In this document: one piece after another, positions 1-10,485 of the stretch
How the letters are laid out: each line of letters starts with the position of its first letter
Position numbering within the stretch: position 1 is the stretch's first letter
Assembly: GCA_963752345.1 (NCBI GenBank)
Contig: CAVVYA010000013.1
Span: 1 to 64,000, forward strand
Direction of reading: 5' to 3'
DNA from: CAVVYA01 sp963752345
GTDB taxonomy: Bacteria > Pseudomonadota > Alphaproteobacteria > SMXQ01
Length of the DNA stretch: 64,000 nucleotides
Translations under genes and position numbers: made by a program
The notes under the pieces: generated by a model
The model's input: only the letters and a program-made list of their open reading frames with translations
The model's database searches: none
What the model was told of the DNA's origin: nothing

Positions 1-209
1 GTGGCGATGCCGTTGCGGTCCATCTCCTCGACCGAACGCTGCGGCGTCCACTCGAGAAGAAGATCGGTCCGTCGGATCGTAGCCGCAATGGCCACGCGCG
101 CGCCCTCCGCCCAGGCGGGCGGCGTGATGTGGTGGTGGACATCGATGAAGCCCGCCGCCGGGTCTCGCGAACCGGCCCCGGCGGAAGCATTGCGTGCAGC
201 GTCAGTCAT
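1..209 (-). CDS. Amidohydrolase family protein, N-terminal part only
   Basis: Only the first 69 or so codons are in the window; the gene runs off the left edge. The start ATG (207-209 on the complement) opens a frame reading MTDAARNASAGAGSRDP and then FIDVHHHITPPAW. The DVHHH motif near residues 22-26 is the first metal-ligand strand of the amidohydrolase-2 (ACMSD-like) TIM-barrel family, which hydrolyses or decarboxylates aromatic and carboxylic substrates. It is the next gene downstream of the decarboxylase-like gene at 246-988 on the same strand (36-base gap), so a catabolic operon is likely. Substrate is unknown. Confidence 0.7.
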   Translation of the reverse strand, partial: MTDAARNASAGAGSRDPAAGFIDVHHHITPPAWAEGARVAIAATIRRTDLLLEWTPQRSVEEMDRNGIA

Positions 210-245
210 GATGGTTTGCCCGGCGTTCTTGCGCGGCGATCGGTG

Positions 246-988
246 TCAGCCCCGGTTGCCCGCGGGCATCGATGCCAGGGACGCCAACAGGCGCCCATGG
301 CCGACGATCGGCTCGCGGATACCCAGAGCCGAGAAGGCCGCGAAGAAATTCGCCGACGTGCTGGCAATCACCGGGACGCCCGTGTCGCGCTCGATGATGT
401 CGATGACGTCGCACACCGGCCATTGCGGGCACGGCATATAGAGTGCTTCGGCACCGGGCGCGTCCTTCAGCGTATCGACCGCGAGACGGTAGATGTCGGC
501 CATCGAGATGCTGTAGATGCGTTTGAAGTCGACCAGATGGCTGGCGAGCTTGCTGACCTTGAAGCCGTAATCGGTGAGGAACTTGCCAAGGTCGTTCTGG
601 GTCTTCTCGGGATAGATCGATGCCACCGCGACGTTCTTGGCGTTGAGGTGGAACATGCCGTCGACCGCCGCCTTGATGGTGGTGGTGGAGGGATGCCGGT
701 CCGTTTGGTGATGTGATCGACGACTTCCTGGTCATATCCCTTGCCGCGGCTGAACACCAACGGCCCGCCGCCATGGATGATGAAATCCACGGCACGTGAC
801 GCAAGATCGTCCACGCGCGGATCGATCTGGCTCAGGCCTCTTTCGTATTCGCTGGAGTCCCAGTCCTCGATGTTGCAACTGACGGCAACCAGGCCGATGC
901 CCTCGGGCGCGAATTTGTAGAATTCATAGGCAGCCGTCTCCATCACGGACGGCGTGACATAGCCGATGCGTTTCCTCCAACCGAACAT
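246..988 (-). pseudogene. Arylmalonate decarboxylase / Asp-Glu racemase superfamily protein, frameshifted
   Basis: Two overlapping reading frames form one protein of about 247 residues. The N-terminal part starts MFGWRKRIGYVTPS at 988 and continues to KRTGIP near 690; the C-terminal part resumes as TTTIKAAVDGMFHLNAKNV. The break lies in a GGTGGTGGTGGAGGG stretch (about 680-692) and a single missing base would repair it. Family features: Rossmann-like repeats, HGGGPLVF in the position of the first half-site and a Cys in LYMPCPQW at the second, the single-Cys pattern of arylmalonate decarboxylase rather than the two-Cys pattern of racemases. It is divergent from the solute receptor at 1109 and upstream of the amidohydrolase. 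Probably functional if the indel is an artefact. Confidence 0.7.
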
Positions 989-1108
989 CGTTCCTCCTTC
1001 ATGCCGGACGCAATATTGAGCTTTTGCGCTGCGGCGGATTCAGTTTACGCTCCTCTCAGGGTTATAAGAGGCCGCCTTCGCCCGGTCCACATGAGAGGGA
1101 ACGTCACC

Positions 1109-2173
1109 ATGAGTATCCGCAGAGCGCTGATCGGCTTTCCGACATTGGGCCTTTTGATGTTCAGCGCGGCAACGGTGCAAGCCGATGCCGTGTCGGACTT
1201 CTACAAGGGCAAGGACATCAATCTGTTCATCGGCTCCGCGACCGGCGGCGGCTACGATACGACGGCACGGCTTCTGGCACGCCACTATTCGCGCCACATC
1301 CCGGGCAATCCCGGCATTATTCCGCGCAACATGCCAGGCGCCGGCAGCCTGGCCATGACAAACCACGTCTCCAACATCGCGCCAAAAGATGGCACGGCGA
1401 TTGGCGCACCGCAGAACACCGCCGGGCTGGAGCGGCTCCTGCATCTCCTGTCGCCCGAAGGCAAGAATGCCAACTACGATGCCGAAAAACTGAACTGGAT
1501 CGGCAGCCCGTCGCAAGACATCTTCCTGCTCGTCGCCTGGCATACCGCGCCGGTGAAGACCTTCGACGATCTGAAGAAGACCGAACTCATCGTCGGTTCT
1601 GCCGGCCCGAGCACCGACCACAGCATCACCGCGCAGCTGTTGAACAACATGTTCGGCACGAAGATGAAGATCGTCGCCGGCTATGTCAGCGGCCAGGAAG
1701 TCATGCTGGCGATGGAACGGGGCGAGGTGCAGGGCAATTCGGGACGGGCCTATTCGAGCCTGATGTCGGGCTGGTCGGATTGGGTGCGCGACAAGAAGGT
1801 CAAAATCCTGCTGCAGATGGGCATCGAGCCGCATCCCAATCTGCCCAATGTGCCGTCGGCGACCCAGATCGCAACGACGCCGGAAGACCGCCAGGTGCTC
1901 GAGCTGATCTTTGCCAAATACCAGATGTCGCGGCCCTATTTCGCGCCGGCCGGCGTACCCGCGGACCGCGTCCAGGCGTTGCGCCGCGGCTTCGATGCGG
2001 TCATGAAGGATGCGCAATTCCTCGCCGACGCGAAAAAGACGCAGATCGATATCGAGCCGGTCACCGGTGAGGATGTTCAGAGCTTGATCGAGCGGCTCTA
2101 TCGAGACTCCGGCGCCTCTCGCCGCCCGCGCACGCGAGTTGCTGAAGCCGCAGCAATAGCCGTGTACCCGTAA
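1109..2173 (+). CDS. Tripartite tricarboxylate transporter substrate-binding protein (Bug/TctC family)
   Basis: A 354-residue periplasmic receptor. Residues 1-25 form a signal peptide (basic MSIRR, hydrophobic core, cut near QADA). The mature part shows the Bug-family signatures: FIGSATGGGYDTTARLLARHY near the N terminus and NMPGAGSLAMTNHV about 60 residues later, which build the carboxylate-binding loop. I start at 1109 rather than at the in-frame ATG at 1091 because GAGAGGGA lies a good distance upstream of 1109. The TctA/TctB membrane partners are not in this window. Its place between two arylmalonate-decarboxylase-like genes suggests uptake of a dicarboxylic or arylmalonate-type acid for that pathway; this is inference. 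Confidence 0.85.
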   Translation: MSIRRALIGFPTLGLLMFSAATVQADAVSDFYKGKDINLFIGSATGGGYDTTARLLARHYSRHIPGNPGIIPRNMPGAGSLAMTNHVSNIAPKDGTAIGAPQNTAGLERLLHLLSPEGKNANYDAEKLNWIGSPSQDIFLLVAWHTAPVKTFDDLKKTELIVGSAGPSTDHSITAQLLNNMFGTKMKIVAGYVSGQEVMLAMERGEVQGNSGRAYSSLMSGWSDWVRDKKVKILLQMGIEPHPNLPNVPSATQIATTPEDRQVLELIFAKYQMSRPYFAPAGVPADRVQALRRGFDAVMKDAQFLADAKKTQIDIEPVTGEDVQSLIERLYRDSGASRRPRTRVAEAAAIAVYP

Positions 2174-2320
2174 GCGGAGAAGCCGGGCAGCGAACCCGGC
2201 ATCACGCCACCCCGACCCTCACTCATCGAGGAAGGGGATGTGAGGCCACTCCACCCTGATTCCTCCCGCTGGCGGGGGAGGCTCGGTGGGGCTAGCGCTC
2301 GCCGCCACGAGCGCCAACGG

Positions 2321-3043
2321 CTACGGCAATTCGGCGAGCAGGCGGCCGTAACCGCGTATCGGCTGACGCACGTGCAGACGCTTCTGTATTTCCCAAGACT
2401 GGCAGATCGTCGCATGCACGACAGGCACCTGCAGGTCTTGCTCCAGCAATTCGACGATCTCGGTGGTGCGCCAGCCGCCGCCCTGGATATAGATGCCGTC
2501 GGCGCCGCGATTTGCCAGGAACAGCCGGCGGATGTGGGCATAGACCTCGTGCGGCGAGATCTGACCCACCTGATCGAACGGGACATCGAGCGGTTCCATC
2601 GACGCCACCTTGAAGCCGGCCTGCTTCATGTATTTGATGACGATCTTGTTCTGCAGCGCCGAGTAGCTCGCGCCGATGAATTTCTTGATACCGAGCGCGC
2701 GCATCGCCGCCGCGTGGGTCTGGCCGTCGGTGACGATCGGCGTCTTCAATTCCTTCTCCCACTTGCGGATCAGCGCCGCCTCGCCTTCGACACCGAGCAT
2801 CATGAAGGGCGGCGTGCCGCCGAGGCGGATCATGTCGACACCCTGCTCGGCGAGTTCACCCGCGTAGCGCTTGTAATGATCCAGCGCCTCCTTGAACTCC
2901 GTCTCGTTGCCCTGCCGGATGTTAAGCAGAAGCGGCACGACGCCGATGCCTTCGGGCAGCAACCGGATGAGTTCTTCCAGCGATCCTGGACGCCGCGTCG
3001 GCTTGACCAGCCCGACAACGCCCCGCCACAGCGTGTAAGCCAT
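2321..3043 (-). CDS. Arylmalonate decarboxylase / maleate isomerase family protein lacking the usual cysteines
   Basis: A 240-residue protein (MAYTLWRGVVGLVKPTRRPG...). The fold signatures of the Asp/Glu racemase-maleate isomerase superfamily are present: GVDMIRLGGTPPFMMLG in the first half, ALGIKKFIGASYSALQNKIV after the domain swap, and GADGIYIQGGGWRTTEIVELLE in the second half. Both positions that normally carry catalytic Cys are occupied by Gly (RLGGTPP, IQGGGW), unlike the neighbour at 246-988, which keeps one. It follows the SDR gene by 18 bases on the same strand, so they are one operon. Function is therefore a lyase or isomerase of unknown substrate, or a non-catalytic partner. Confidence 0.75.
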   Translation of the reverse strand: MAYTLWRGVVGLVKPTRRPGSLEELIRLLPEGIGVVPLLLNIRQGNETEFKEALDHYKRYAGELAEQGVDMIRLGGTPPFMMLGVEGEAALIRKWEKELKTPIVTDGQTHAAAMRALGIKKFIGASYSALQNKIVIKYMKQAGFKVASMEPLDVPFDQVGQISPHEVYAHIRRLFLANRGADGIYIQGGGWRTTEIVELLEQDLQVPVVHATICQSWEIQKRLHVRQPIRGYGRLLAELP

Positions 3044-3061
3044 TTATCCTCCCGAATTTCT

Positions 3062-3883
<822 letters not shown>

Positions 3884-4192
3884 GGTTCTCTCCCTCCCAA
3901 GGATCGAAGCGCCTCCCTTTCGCGTCCATGCTGCCGTTCGACGCGGCCGGAGAACTTTGCGTGCTTCGGATCCAGTGTGTTGTGAATGGCGCGCATGACG
4001 CGATGCCGAATGCACCTCGCGCTTTTTGCGCAATCTCAAGCTAACAACGAAAGTGCCGCGATGAAAAGGCTCATCGTGGCGAAAGGCAGCCGCCTCACGG
4101 CGATCGCCTACGTAGTCGAGGATGGAAGATTCCTTGGCATTCCCCCACGATTATTCCTATTTTCTCCGTCCGATTTCGATTGCAGGAACGAT
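3884..4192. other. Intergenic region between divergent SDR and tex genes
   Basis: About 309 bases separating two divergently transcribed genes. It must hold both promoters, but I see no convincing -35/-10 pair or dyad. Open frames crossing it are not codon-biased like the neighbours, and the tex start is placed at 4193 by homology. Confidence 0.5.
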
Positions 4193-6505
4193 ATGACCAC
4201 GGACATCAAGCGCATCGCCGCCATCATCGCCGCAGAAATCAATGCGAGACCCGAGCAAGCGGCGTCGGCCATTGGACTTCTGGACGAGGGCGCGACGGTT
4301 CCATTCGTCGCGCGCTATCGCAAGGAAGTGACGGGCGGGCTGGACGACACGCAGCTTCGAACCCTGGCGGAGCGGCTTGTCTATCTGCGCGAATTCGACG
4401 CGCGCCGCGAGACCATCCTCGGCTCGATCCGCGAGCAGGGCAAATTGACCGGCGACTTGGAAGCGAAGATTGCCGCCGCATCCACGAAGGCGGAACTCGA
4501 AGACATCTATCTGCCCTATAAGCCGAAGCGCCGCACCAAGGCGGAGATCGCCCGCGAGCGTGGCCTCGGGCCATTGGCGGAAGCAATCCTGGCGGATCGT
4601 GCCGCAGTGCCGCTGGAACTCGCCGCCGCCTACGTCACCGACGACGTGCCGGATGTGAAGGCGGCGCTCGAAGGCGCCCGCGATATCCTGTCGGAGCAAT
4701 TCGCGGAGAACGCCGATCTGGTCGGCACGCTGCGCAATTACATGAAGGAACGCGCCTTCCTGCGTTCGCGCGTGGCCGATGGCAAGCGGGAATCCGGCGC
4801 GAAATTCTCCGACTACTTCGACCATGCCGAGCGCTGGGCAACCGTTCCCAGCCATCGCGCCCTGGCCATGCTGCGCGGCCGCAACGAGGATGTGCTGTAT
4901 CTCGACATCGAGGTCGATGCCGATGACCCCTCGCCGATCAAGCCCGTGCAGCGGATGATCGCGGAGGCCTACGCAATTCGCGGGCAGCTTCCCGGCGACC
5001 GGTGGCTGATGGAGGTTGCCGGCTGGACCTGGCGGGTCAAGCTGTCGCTCAATCTTCTGGTCGACCTCATGCGCGAACTGCGCGAGCGGGCCGAGGAGGA
5101 AGCGATCCAGGTCTTCGCGCGCAATCTCAAGGATCTTCTCCTGGCCGCACCAGCCGGCTCGCGCGCCACCATGGGGCTGGATCCCGGCATCCGCACCGGC
5201 GTCAAGGTGGCGGTGGTCGACGGCACCGGAAAGCTGCTCGCGACGACCACCGTCTATCCGTTCCCGCCGAAAAACGATGTGCGTGGCACCCAGCACGAGC
5301 TGGCCAGCCTGGTCCGTAAGCATGGTGTCGAGCTGATTTCCATCGGCAATGGCACGGGCAGCCGCGAAACCGAGAAACTGGTGGCCGGCATGCTGGCGGA
5401 TATGCCCGCGCCGAAGCCGCTGAAAGTGATCGTCAGCGAGGCAGGCGCATCGGTCTATTCCGCGTCGGAGAGGGCGGCGCGGGAGTTTCCGGCGCTTGAC
5501 GTGTCGCTCCGTGGCGCCGTGTCCATCGCGCGCCGTCTGCAGGATCCTCTCGCGGAGCTGGTCAAGATCGAACCGAAATCGATCGGCGTCGGCCAGTACC
5601 AGCACGATGTCGACCAACACCGGCTGGGCCGCTCGCTGGAAGCTGTTGTCGAAGACGCCGTGAATGCCGTCGGCGTCGACCTCAACACCGCGTCTGCCCC
5701 GCTGCTGGCCCGCGTTTCCGGGCTCGGCGAATCGCTCGCCGAAGCCATTGTCGCGCATCGTGACGCGACCGGACCTTTTGCCAGCCGCAAGGAATTGCTC
5801 AAGGTCAGCCGGCTCGGCCAGCGCACCTTCGAGCAATGCGCCGGATTCCTGCGCATTCCCAATGGAAGCGAGCCGCTCGATGCTTCAGCCGTGCACCCCG
5901 AAGCCTATGGCGTGGCGAAAAAGATCGTTGCCGCCTGCGGGCGCGACGTACGCGCGCTGATGGCCGACAGTGCGGCCCTGAAGGCGCTCGATCCGCGCGT
6001 GTTCGTCGATGAGCGTTTCGGACTGCCCACAGTGCGCGACATCATCGCCGAATTGGAGAAACCCGGCCGCGATCCGCGCCCCGGATTCAAGACGGCAACC
6101 TTCGCCGAGGGCGTCGACGACATCAAGCATCTGAAGCCCGGAATGCTGCTCGAAGGCACGGTCACCAATGTCGCCGCGTTCGGCGCCTTCGTCGATATCG
6201 GCGTGCATCAGGACGGGCTGGTACATGTTTCGCAACTCGCCGACCGCTTCGTGAAAGACGCCCACGAGGTGGTCAAGGCCGGCGACGTGGTGAAGGTGCG
6301 CGTCGTCGATGTCGACATTCCGCGCAAGCGCATCGGCCTGTCCATGCGCAAGGACGGTGAAGGTGGCGCGTCGCGGCCGGCCCCACGCGACCCCGGCAAG
6401 CCTCACCAGCGCGTCCAGCCGCCGCCAAAGCCGCCACAGCGCGACAAGCCGGCTCCTCAGGGGACCCTGGGGGCGGCTTTGGCCGAAGCGTTCAAGCGGA
6501 AATAG
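4193..6505 (+). CDS. tex: Tex/YhgF family transcription accessory protein (S1 RNA-binding)
   Basis: A 770-residue protein of the usual Tex length. Order of domains: N-terminal helical bundle (residues 1-200) with the EDIYLPYKPKRRTKAEIARERGL signature cut by an intact helix, a YqgF/RNase H-like domain starting at MGLDPGIRTGVKVAVVD, the GVGQYQHDV segment, helix-hairpin-helix repeats (VSGLGESLAEAIVAHRD), and a C-terminal S1 domain (GMLLEGTVTNVAAFGAFVDI) followed by a Lys/Pro-rich tail. Tex binds RNA and interacts with transcribing polymerase, affecting gene expression globally. The start at 4193 (MTTDIKRIAA) matches family N termini and has AGGAA upstream. Monocistronic as far as visible. Confidence 0.95.
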   Translation: MTTDIKRIAAIIAAEINARPEQAASAIGLLDEGATVPFVARYRKEVTGGLDDTQLRTLAERLVYLREFDARRETILGSIREQGKLTGDLEAKIAAASTKAELEDIYLPYKPKRRTKAEIARERGLGPLAEAILADRAAVPLELAAAYVTDDVPDVKAALEGARDILSEQFAENADLVGTLRNYMKERAFLRSRVADGKRESGAKFSDYFDHAERWATVPSHRALAMLRGRNEDVLYLDIEVDADDPSPIKPVQRMIAEAYAIRGQLPGDRWLMEVAGWTWRVKLSLNLLVDLMRELRERAEEEAIQVFARNLKDLLLAAPAGSRATMGLDPGIRTGVKVAVVDGTGKLLATTTVYPFPPKNDVRGTQHELASLVRKHGVELISIGNGTGSRETEKLVAGMLADMPAPKPLKVIVSEAGASVYSASERAAREFPALDVSLRGAVSIARRLQDPLAELVKIEPKSIGVGQYQHDVDQHRLGRSLEAVVEDAVNAVGVDLNTASAPLLARVSGLGESLAEAIVAHRDATGPFASRKELLKVSRLGQRTFEQCAGFLRIPNGSEPLDASAVHPEAYGVAKKIVAACGRDVRALMADSAALKALDPRVFVDERFGLPTVRDIIAELEKPGRDPRPGFKTATFAEGVDDIKHLKPGMLLEGTVTNVAAFGAFVDIGVHQDGLVHVSQLADRFVKDAHEVVKAGDVVKVRVVDVDIPRKRIGLSMRKDGEGGASRPAPRDPGKPHQRVQPPPKPPQRDKPAPQGTLGAALAEAFKRK

Positions 6506-6994
6506 GCGGACGCGCCTCCTGTAGGATCGCCCCGCTCGCAACATCGGGCAGCCATGTCCCCCACTGGCGGGGGGAACCGCCCGTTTCTGACAAGTTCGTA
6601 TCGACGCGGAAGGCTGCAGACGTGGCCCCGATTGTGCAATCGGTCCTCGAATTCGCCGCTAGTCCCCTCCTGGGCGCTAAGAGGAGACGGTCAGGTGGCA
6701 CACCCAGAAGCCATGCAGCGGTTTCTCATGGCGCATGCAGGATGTGTCGTTTTGGCGAGCATCGATCATGCTGACGGGTACACTTTCCGCGGCCCTGATG
6801 CTCGCGGCGCTATTGGAGGAGAGCGCAACGTTGTCGAGTGCTTGAACCATTACGTCCAGAGCGCCGGGCTGCCAATGTCACTCAACCGCCAGGTTGACAG
6901 CATTCATTACGGCAACAACGAAAGTTGTAACTGCGCTGCTGATAGCACCCCGCCAAATGCTGTCCAGGCACCGCGCCTTCGTCCCTATCGCCAA
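6506..6994. other. Intergenic region, convergent genes
   Basis: Nearly 490 bases between the ends of tex (plus) and the acyltransferase (minus). Open frames in it lack codon bias and recognisable domains. No clear terminator hairpin with a T-tract was found. Confidence 0.5.
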
Positions 6995-8152
6995 CTACGC
7001 CGAACCGCTCTTCCGGGCAACGCGTCGCGAGGCGGATGCAATGCGGTTGAAGTAGGACCTTGCTGGAACTTCGATCCAAGCATAGGACGCGGCGGACAGC
7101 ACCACCAGGAGGAGAATGACAGCGCCGGCCGCCAGGACCTGTGCCGCTGGAGAGGAGAGGTGCACCAAGGTCACCTTCTGACCGGCAAGCACGTATGGAA
7201 ACTTCAGTGGCACTTCTAGATGGGTTTCCATAAGGGTAACGCCACGCGACAGCAACACAAACAATGGCCAATGCACGAGGTAGATGGAAAAGGACCATCG
7301 TCCCAGGTACCGCAACGGGCTTCGCTGCATAATGTGAGATATGACACCGCCTTCGTGGGCGAATATATAGATGAGAATCCCGAAGACCAAGGGCGCCAGC
7401 AACGTGATTGGGCGCCAACCCGCAACGACCAAGAAGCCGCACGCGAGAAGAATTGCCGGAATTTCCCAGCGAGCGAACGATGACGCAGCACGAGAGCGCC
7501 ACAGCCGATACACGAAAACGCCCGCCACGAAACCATACAGGCAGCGGAATAAACCGAAATCCGTCGTGACCTCCAGGTATCGGCCCTGTGTCAGTAGCGC
7601 CAGCGTCGCGGCGCTCAGTGCACCAATGATGGCCAACACCCAATAGAGCCGCCTCGGTGCGTTGAGCACGACAACGCCAAAGATGAGATTCGTCCATAGC
7701 TCCGCCGCGATCGACCAGCTCGGGCCATTGATATTCGGTCGCGCGATCGTACCGAACGTGTGCAGAAGGAAGAAATTTTGCACGCTCTCGATGGAGCTCC
7801 ACCCTGGCCCGAATGCGGGCGAACGAGGATCGACCGACAGAAGCGCTTTCAGCACCTCCAGAAAAAACAAAACGATGAACATGGCCACGTGAAGAGGCCA
7901 AAGCCGGCCGATGCGGCGAATTGCGTATTGTGAAAGCGCTTGCCCGCTCGCCAACCTGTCTTGATAGGCGTGGGCTATGACAAAGCCCGACAGCACAAAA
8001 AAGAAATCCACGAAGAGGTAGAAGTGCGAGATGACCTGTGCCTCGGATATCGGCAGATACAGGAACTGCTGGCTGAGGTGCATCATCGCAACGAGAACGG
8101 CGCATATGCCGCGCCAGGAATTGAGGACGCCGAAATGGTGGGTTACGGCCAT
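6995..8152 (-). CDS. Acyltransferase 3 (OafA/NodX-like) membrane protein
   Basis: A 385-residue integral membrane protein. It opens with LNSWRGICAVLVAMMHL, the acyltransferase-3 motif in which the region around the first transmembrane helix carries catalytic His/Arg, followed by FLFVDFFFVLSGFVIAHAY-type helix 2 and RRIGRLWPLH, the conserved R-x10-H region. About ten hydrophobic segments follow, with SFSIYLVHWPLF near the C terminus, typical of O-acetylation of lipopolysaccharide or exopolysaccharide sugars. It is transcribed alone toward tex and is the last gene before the island. Confidence 0.85.
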   Translation of the reverse strand: MAVTHHFGVLNSWRGICAVLVAMMHLSQQFLYLPISEAQVISHFYLFVDFFFVLSGFVIAHAYQDRLASGQALSQYAIRRIGRLWPLHVAMFIVLFFLEVLKALLSVDPRSPAFGPGWSSIESVQNFFLLHTFGTIARPNINGPSWSIAAELWTNLIFGVVVLNAPRRLYWVLAIIGALSAATLALLTQGRYLEVTTDFGLFRCLYGFVAGVFVYRLWRSRAASSFARWEIPAILLACGFLVVAGWRPITLLAPLVFGILIYIFAHEGGVISHIMQRSPLRYLGRWSFSIYLVHWPLFVLLSRGVTLMETHLEVPLKFPYVLAGQKVTLVHLSSPAAQVLAAGAVILLLVVLSAASYAWIEVPARSYFNRIASASRRVARKSGSA

Positions 8153-8666
8153 GTCTAATCCCGCAATGATCGAGTTGCGGGAAATGGCGCAGCGAAACTG
8201 GCCCAGGTCTGGGGCCGCCGGCCGGTGTCGGCCCAGCCTTGGACGTGTCTAGTCGCCGACAGAGCGACAATGACGATGATGGAGAAATCCTTGGGGTGAT
8301 TTACCCAAGTTATGCGGGAGTGCTGAACTGATGCCATGCCCGACCTCCATTGAGGTCTCGATACGGACGACCCGCAGGCCATGATCGGCGAGCGAGTGCT
8401 ACGGCTCGCAGACGCGAGCGGATCGTCCGTTCTTCAGGGTGGCGTGAGTTTCAAGACGCTCTCCGATTGGCATGGAGTGGCTATTTGAAGCCTACGCCGT
8501 CCCCCGGCAAGCAGCGTGCGTGCAAAACGTAGCTATTTCGTGTCGGTGGCTTCGTTGCTGGCGCCCCGCTCGAAGCCGAAGCAACAGCGTTCGAGACACT
8601 ATCGAAAGAGGCAGCTTCTAGACTCTAGCCGCCCGAGGCGCAATGGAGAGCGGTTAAAGCGAAAAA
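8153..8666. other. Intergenic left flank before the island boundary
   Basis: About 510 bases with no supported gene on either strand. It contains the presumed promoter of the acyltransferase and ends in GCGAAAAA directly before the att core. By the integration model this is the chromosomal DNA that lay downstream of the tRNA-Ser gene before insertion. Confidence 0.5.
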
Positions 8667-8684
8667 TTGGCGGAGGGGGTGGGA
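8667..8684. repeat. Left attachment-site core (attL), copy of tRNA-Ser 3' end
   Basis: The 18-mer TTGGCGGAGGGGGTGGGA is identical to 50142-50159, which is the 3' end of the tRNA-Ser(CGA) gene (complement) plus one base. On its right the island continues with GTGCCCTACCCCC, which forms an inverted repeat with the G-run of the core (GGGGGTGGG / CCCTACCCCC), the arrangement expected of paired integrase core-binding sites. Confidence 0.8.
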
Positions 8685-8715
8685 GTGCCCTACCCCCGCG
8701 ATATCAATGGGTTGG

Positions 8716-8778
8716 TTTGGCAAACGCCCGATTTCTGTCCCGCTGTATTCAATAGCTTATTTGGCGGTCTGGCAAACC
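8716..8778. promoter_or_regulatory. Putative integrase/excisionase arm sites, left end
   Basis: TTTGGCAAAC at 8716-8725 and TGGCAAACC at 8770-8778. The same words occur at the opposite end of the island (50070-50078 direct, 50090-50099 inverted). Position within about 110 bp of each att core suggests arm-type binding sites, by analogy with tyrosine-integrase elements. A similar word also occurs inside the helicase gene near 9999, so the motif alone is not specific. Confidence 0.45.
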
Positions 8779-8791
8779 CTGTGGGCGCGTT

Positions 8792-10222
8792 ATGACCCGG
8801 AGCAGCGATCCTTACGACGACCCATACCAGGTGGCGCGGCGCGAGGCCAACCGCGCACGCGAGGCGCGATGGGCACGCGAGCGCGCCGAAGAATTGGAGG
8901 CCACGCTTAACCGCCTCAATAAAACCTACGCCTTGTGCTCGCTGCGCGGCGCGGCGCGGGTTCTGAAAGAAACGTTTGACGAGGACGGCAAGCCCCTAAC
9001 GGACTTCTTGCGCGTGGATGACTTCCGCCTGGAAACCGCAAACCAGGAAATCACGCTGGCAGACGGCAAGACGGCGCCGGCCGGCGAGGTCTGGCTACGT
9101 CATCCGAACCGGCGTGCTTACCGGGCGGTGGTCTTTGCCCCTGGTTGCGATGTGCCTGGTTGCTATAACCTTTGGAAAGGATTTGCCGTCGAGGCGGGCG
9201 GCGGCGGCGATTACAGCCTGTATAAAAAGCATCTGCTGCAGAATATTTGCGGCGGCGATGAGCGCTTGGCCGCCTGGTTGTGGGCCTGGTTGGCGGCGAT
9301 CGTCCAGCATCCGGATCGGCCGTGCGGCGTTGCGGTCGTGTTGCGCGGGCGCGGGCTCGGCAAATCGTTGTTTGGCCAACTGTTCGGCGAATTGCTCGGC
9401 CCGCACCACGTAACGGCCGACCACCCCACGCACATCACCGGCCGGTTCAACAGCCATCTGCAACAATGTTTGTTGCTGCAAATCGACGACGCAATTTTGG
9501 TCGGCCACGACACGCTAAGCCGTTTAAAGGGTTTGATCACGAGCCACTCGCTGATGGTCGAGCGCAAAGGCATTGACGCGCACCAGGCGAAAAACTACAT
9601 GCGCCTTCTGATTACGTCCGCCCAGCGTTGGGTTGTCCCCGCCGGCATAAACGAGCGACGGTTTGCGGTTTTTGATGTGACCGATGGCACGGCCGAAGAC
9701 CCTGGTATGTTTGCGGCGATGCGCGAGCAGATGGCGAACGGCGGCCGCGAAGAATTGTTGGGCGAACTGCTCGACGCCGACATAAGCGGCGTCGATCTGC
9801 GCCAGCCACCGATGACCCAAGGCTTACGCGATCAAAAGGTTGAGTCGCTACGCCCCGAACAGCGCTGGTGGCATGAATGCCTCTACCGTGGGGCGCAGCT
9901 ACGCGGCGGTGGCTGGCAGCAGTCCATTTCGCACGACGCGCTTTATCAGGACTATGCGGAAACTTGTGATCTGGTTGGGGTGCGCGACCAACGCGCTTGG
10001 CAAACCGGTCTTGGTATTGCACTCCGAGAGCTTTACCCGGCGTTGGGCGAAAGCCGGCCTACGCTGGTGGCCGGCCGCGATCAGCGTGGCCAACCAATCA
10101 AGCGCCGGCAGCGCTGTTACTTGTTTGGTAGCCTAGCGAATGCGCGCGCGGCCTTTGAAGCGGTATTGGGCACGCAGATTGATTGGCCCGACGATAGCGG
10201 CGGCGCCCCTGACGCCCCCTGA
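8792..10222 (+). CDS. DUF5906-type helicase/primase-associated protein
   Basis: A 476-residue protein. Residues 1-45 are highly charged and probably helical. The central part is a P-loop helicase domain: Walker A GRGLGKS at about 186-192, Walker B-like LLLQIDDA at 228-235, and the downstream LLITSAQRWVVPAGINERRFAVFDV region that is typical of plasmid- and phage-type primase-helicases (DUF5906 / NrS-1 helicase group). The role would be replication initiation or unwinding of the excised element. It is the first gene inside the left att site and is followed by iteron-like repeats and a palindrome, which fits a replication module. No separate primase catalytic domain is visible in this chain. Confidence 0.75.
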   Translation: MTRSSDPYDDPYQVARREANRAREARWARERAEELEATLNRLNKTYALCSLRGAARVLKETFDEDGKPLTDFLRVDDFRLETANQEITLADGKTAPAGEVWLRHPNRRAYRAVVFAPGCDVPGCYNLWKGFAVEAGGGGDYSLYKKHLLQNICGGDERLAAWLWAWLAAIVQHPDRPCGVAVVLRGRGLGKSLFGQLFGELLGPHHVTADHPTHITGRFNSHLQQCLLLQIDDAILVGHDTLSRLKGLITSHSLMVERKGIDAHQAKNYMRLLITSAQRWVVPAGINERRFAVFDVTDGTAEDPGMFAAMREQMANGGREELLGELLDADISGVDLRQPPMTQGLRDQKVESLRPEQRWWHECLYRGAQLRGGGWQQSISHDALYQDYAETCDLVGVRDQRAWQTGLGIALRELYPALGESRPTLVAGRDQRGQPIKRRQRCYLFGSLANARAAFEAVLGTQIDWPDDSGGAPDAP

Positions 10223-10485
10223 CGGGCGGTTGCCGGCCCGCCCCACGCGGCGCTATCATGGGTCCCTAGCTACAGCCCCCCGAGTTTGATGCCCAATCCC
10301 TAGCTAGCCATTTGCCGCCGCCCCGCGAGGGTGCGAGCTTTGCGAGGGTTTACGCGGGTAACCTCGCTGCTAATTCCCCATAACACATCAATGCCTTACG
10401 GGAGGGAGCGAGGGATGCGCGCATTTTGCGGCCGATTTTTAAGTTGCATAAACAGTCAGTGCCTTCACCCCACAACTTGGTTTTT

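Noticed and set aside
4157..5836. Antisense open frame of about 560 codons inside tex
   Set aside because: Shadow of tex on the other strand; no recognisable domain.
6554..7219. Open frame of about 220 codons in the tex-acyltransferase gap
   Set aside because: Overlaps the end of the acyltransferase gene on the other strand and lacks codon bias or motifs.
9995..10010. A further TTGGCAAACC word inside the helicase gene as an integrase site
   Set aside because: It is within coding sequence and far from the att core; probably chance.
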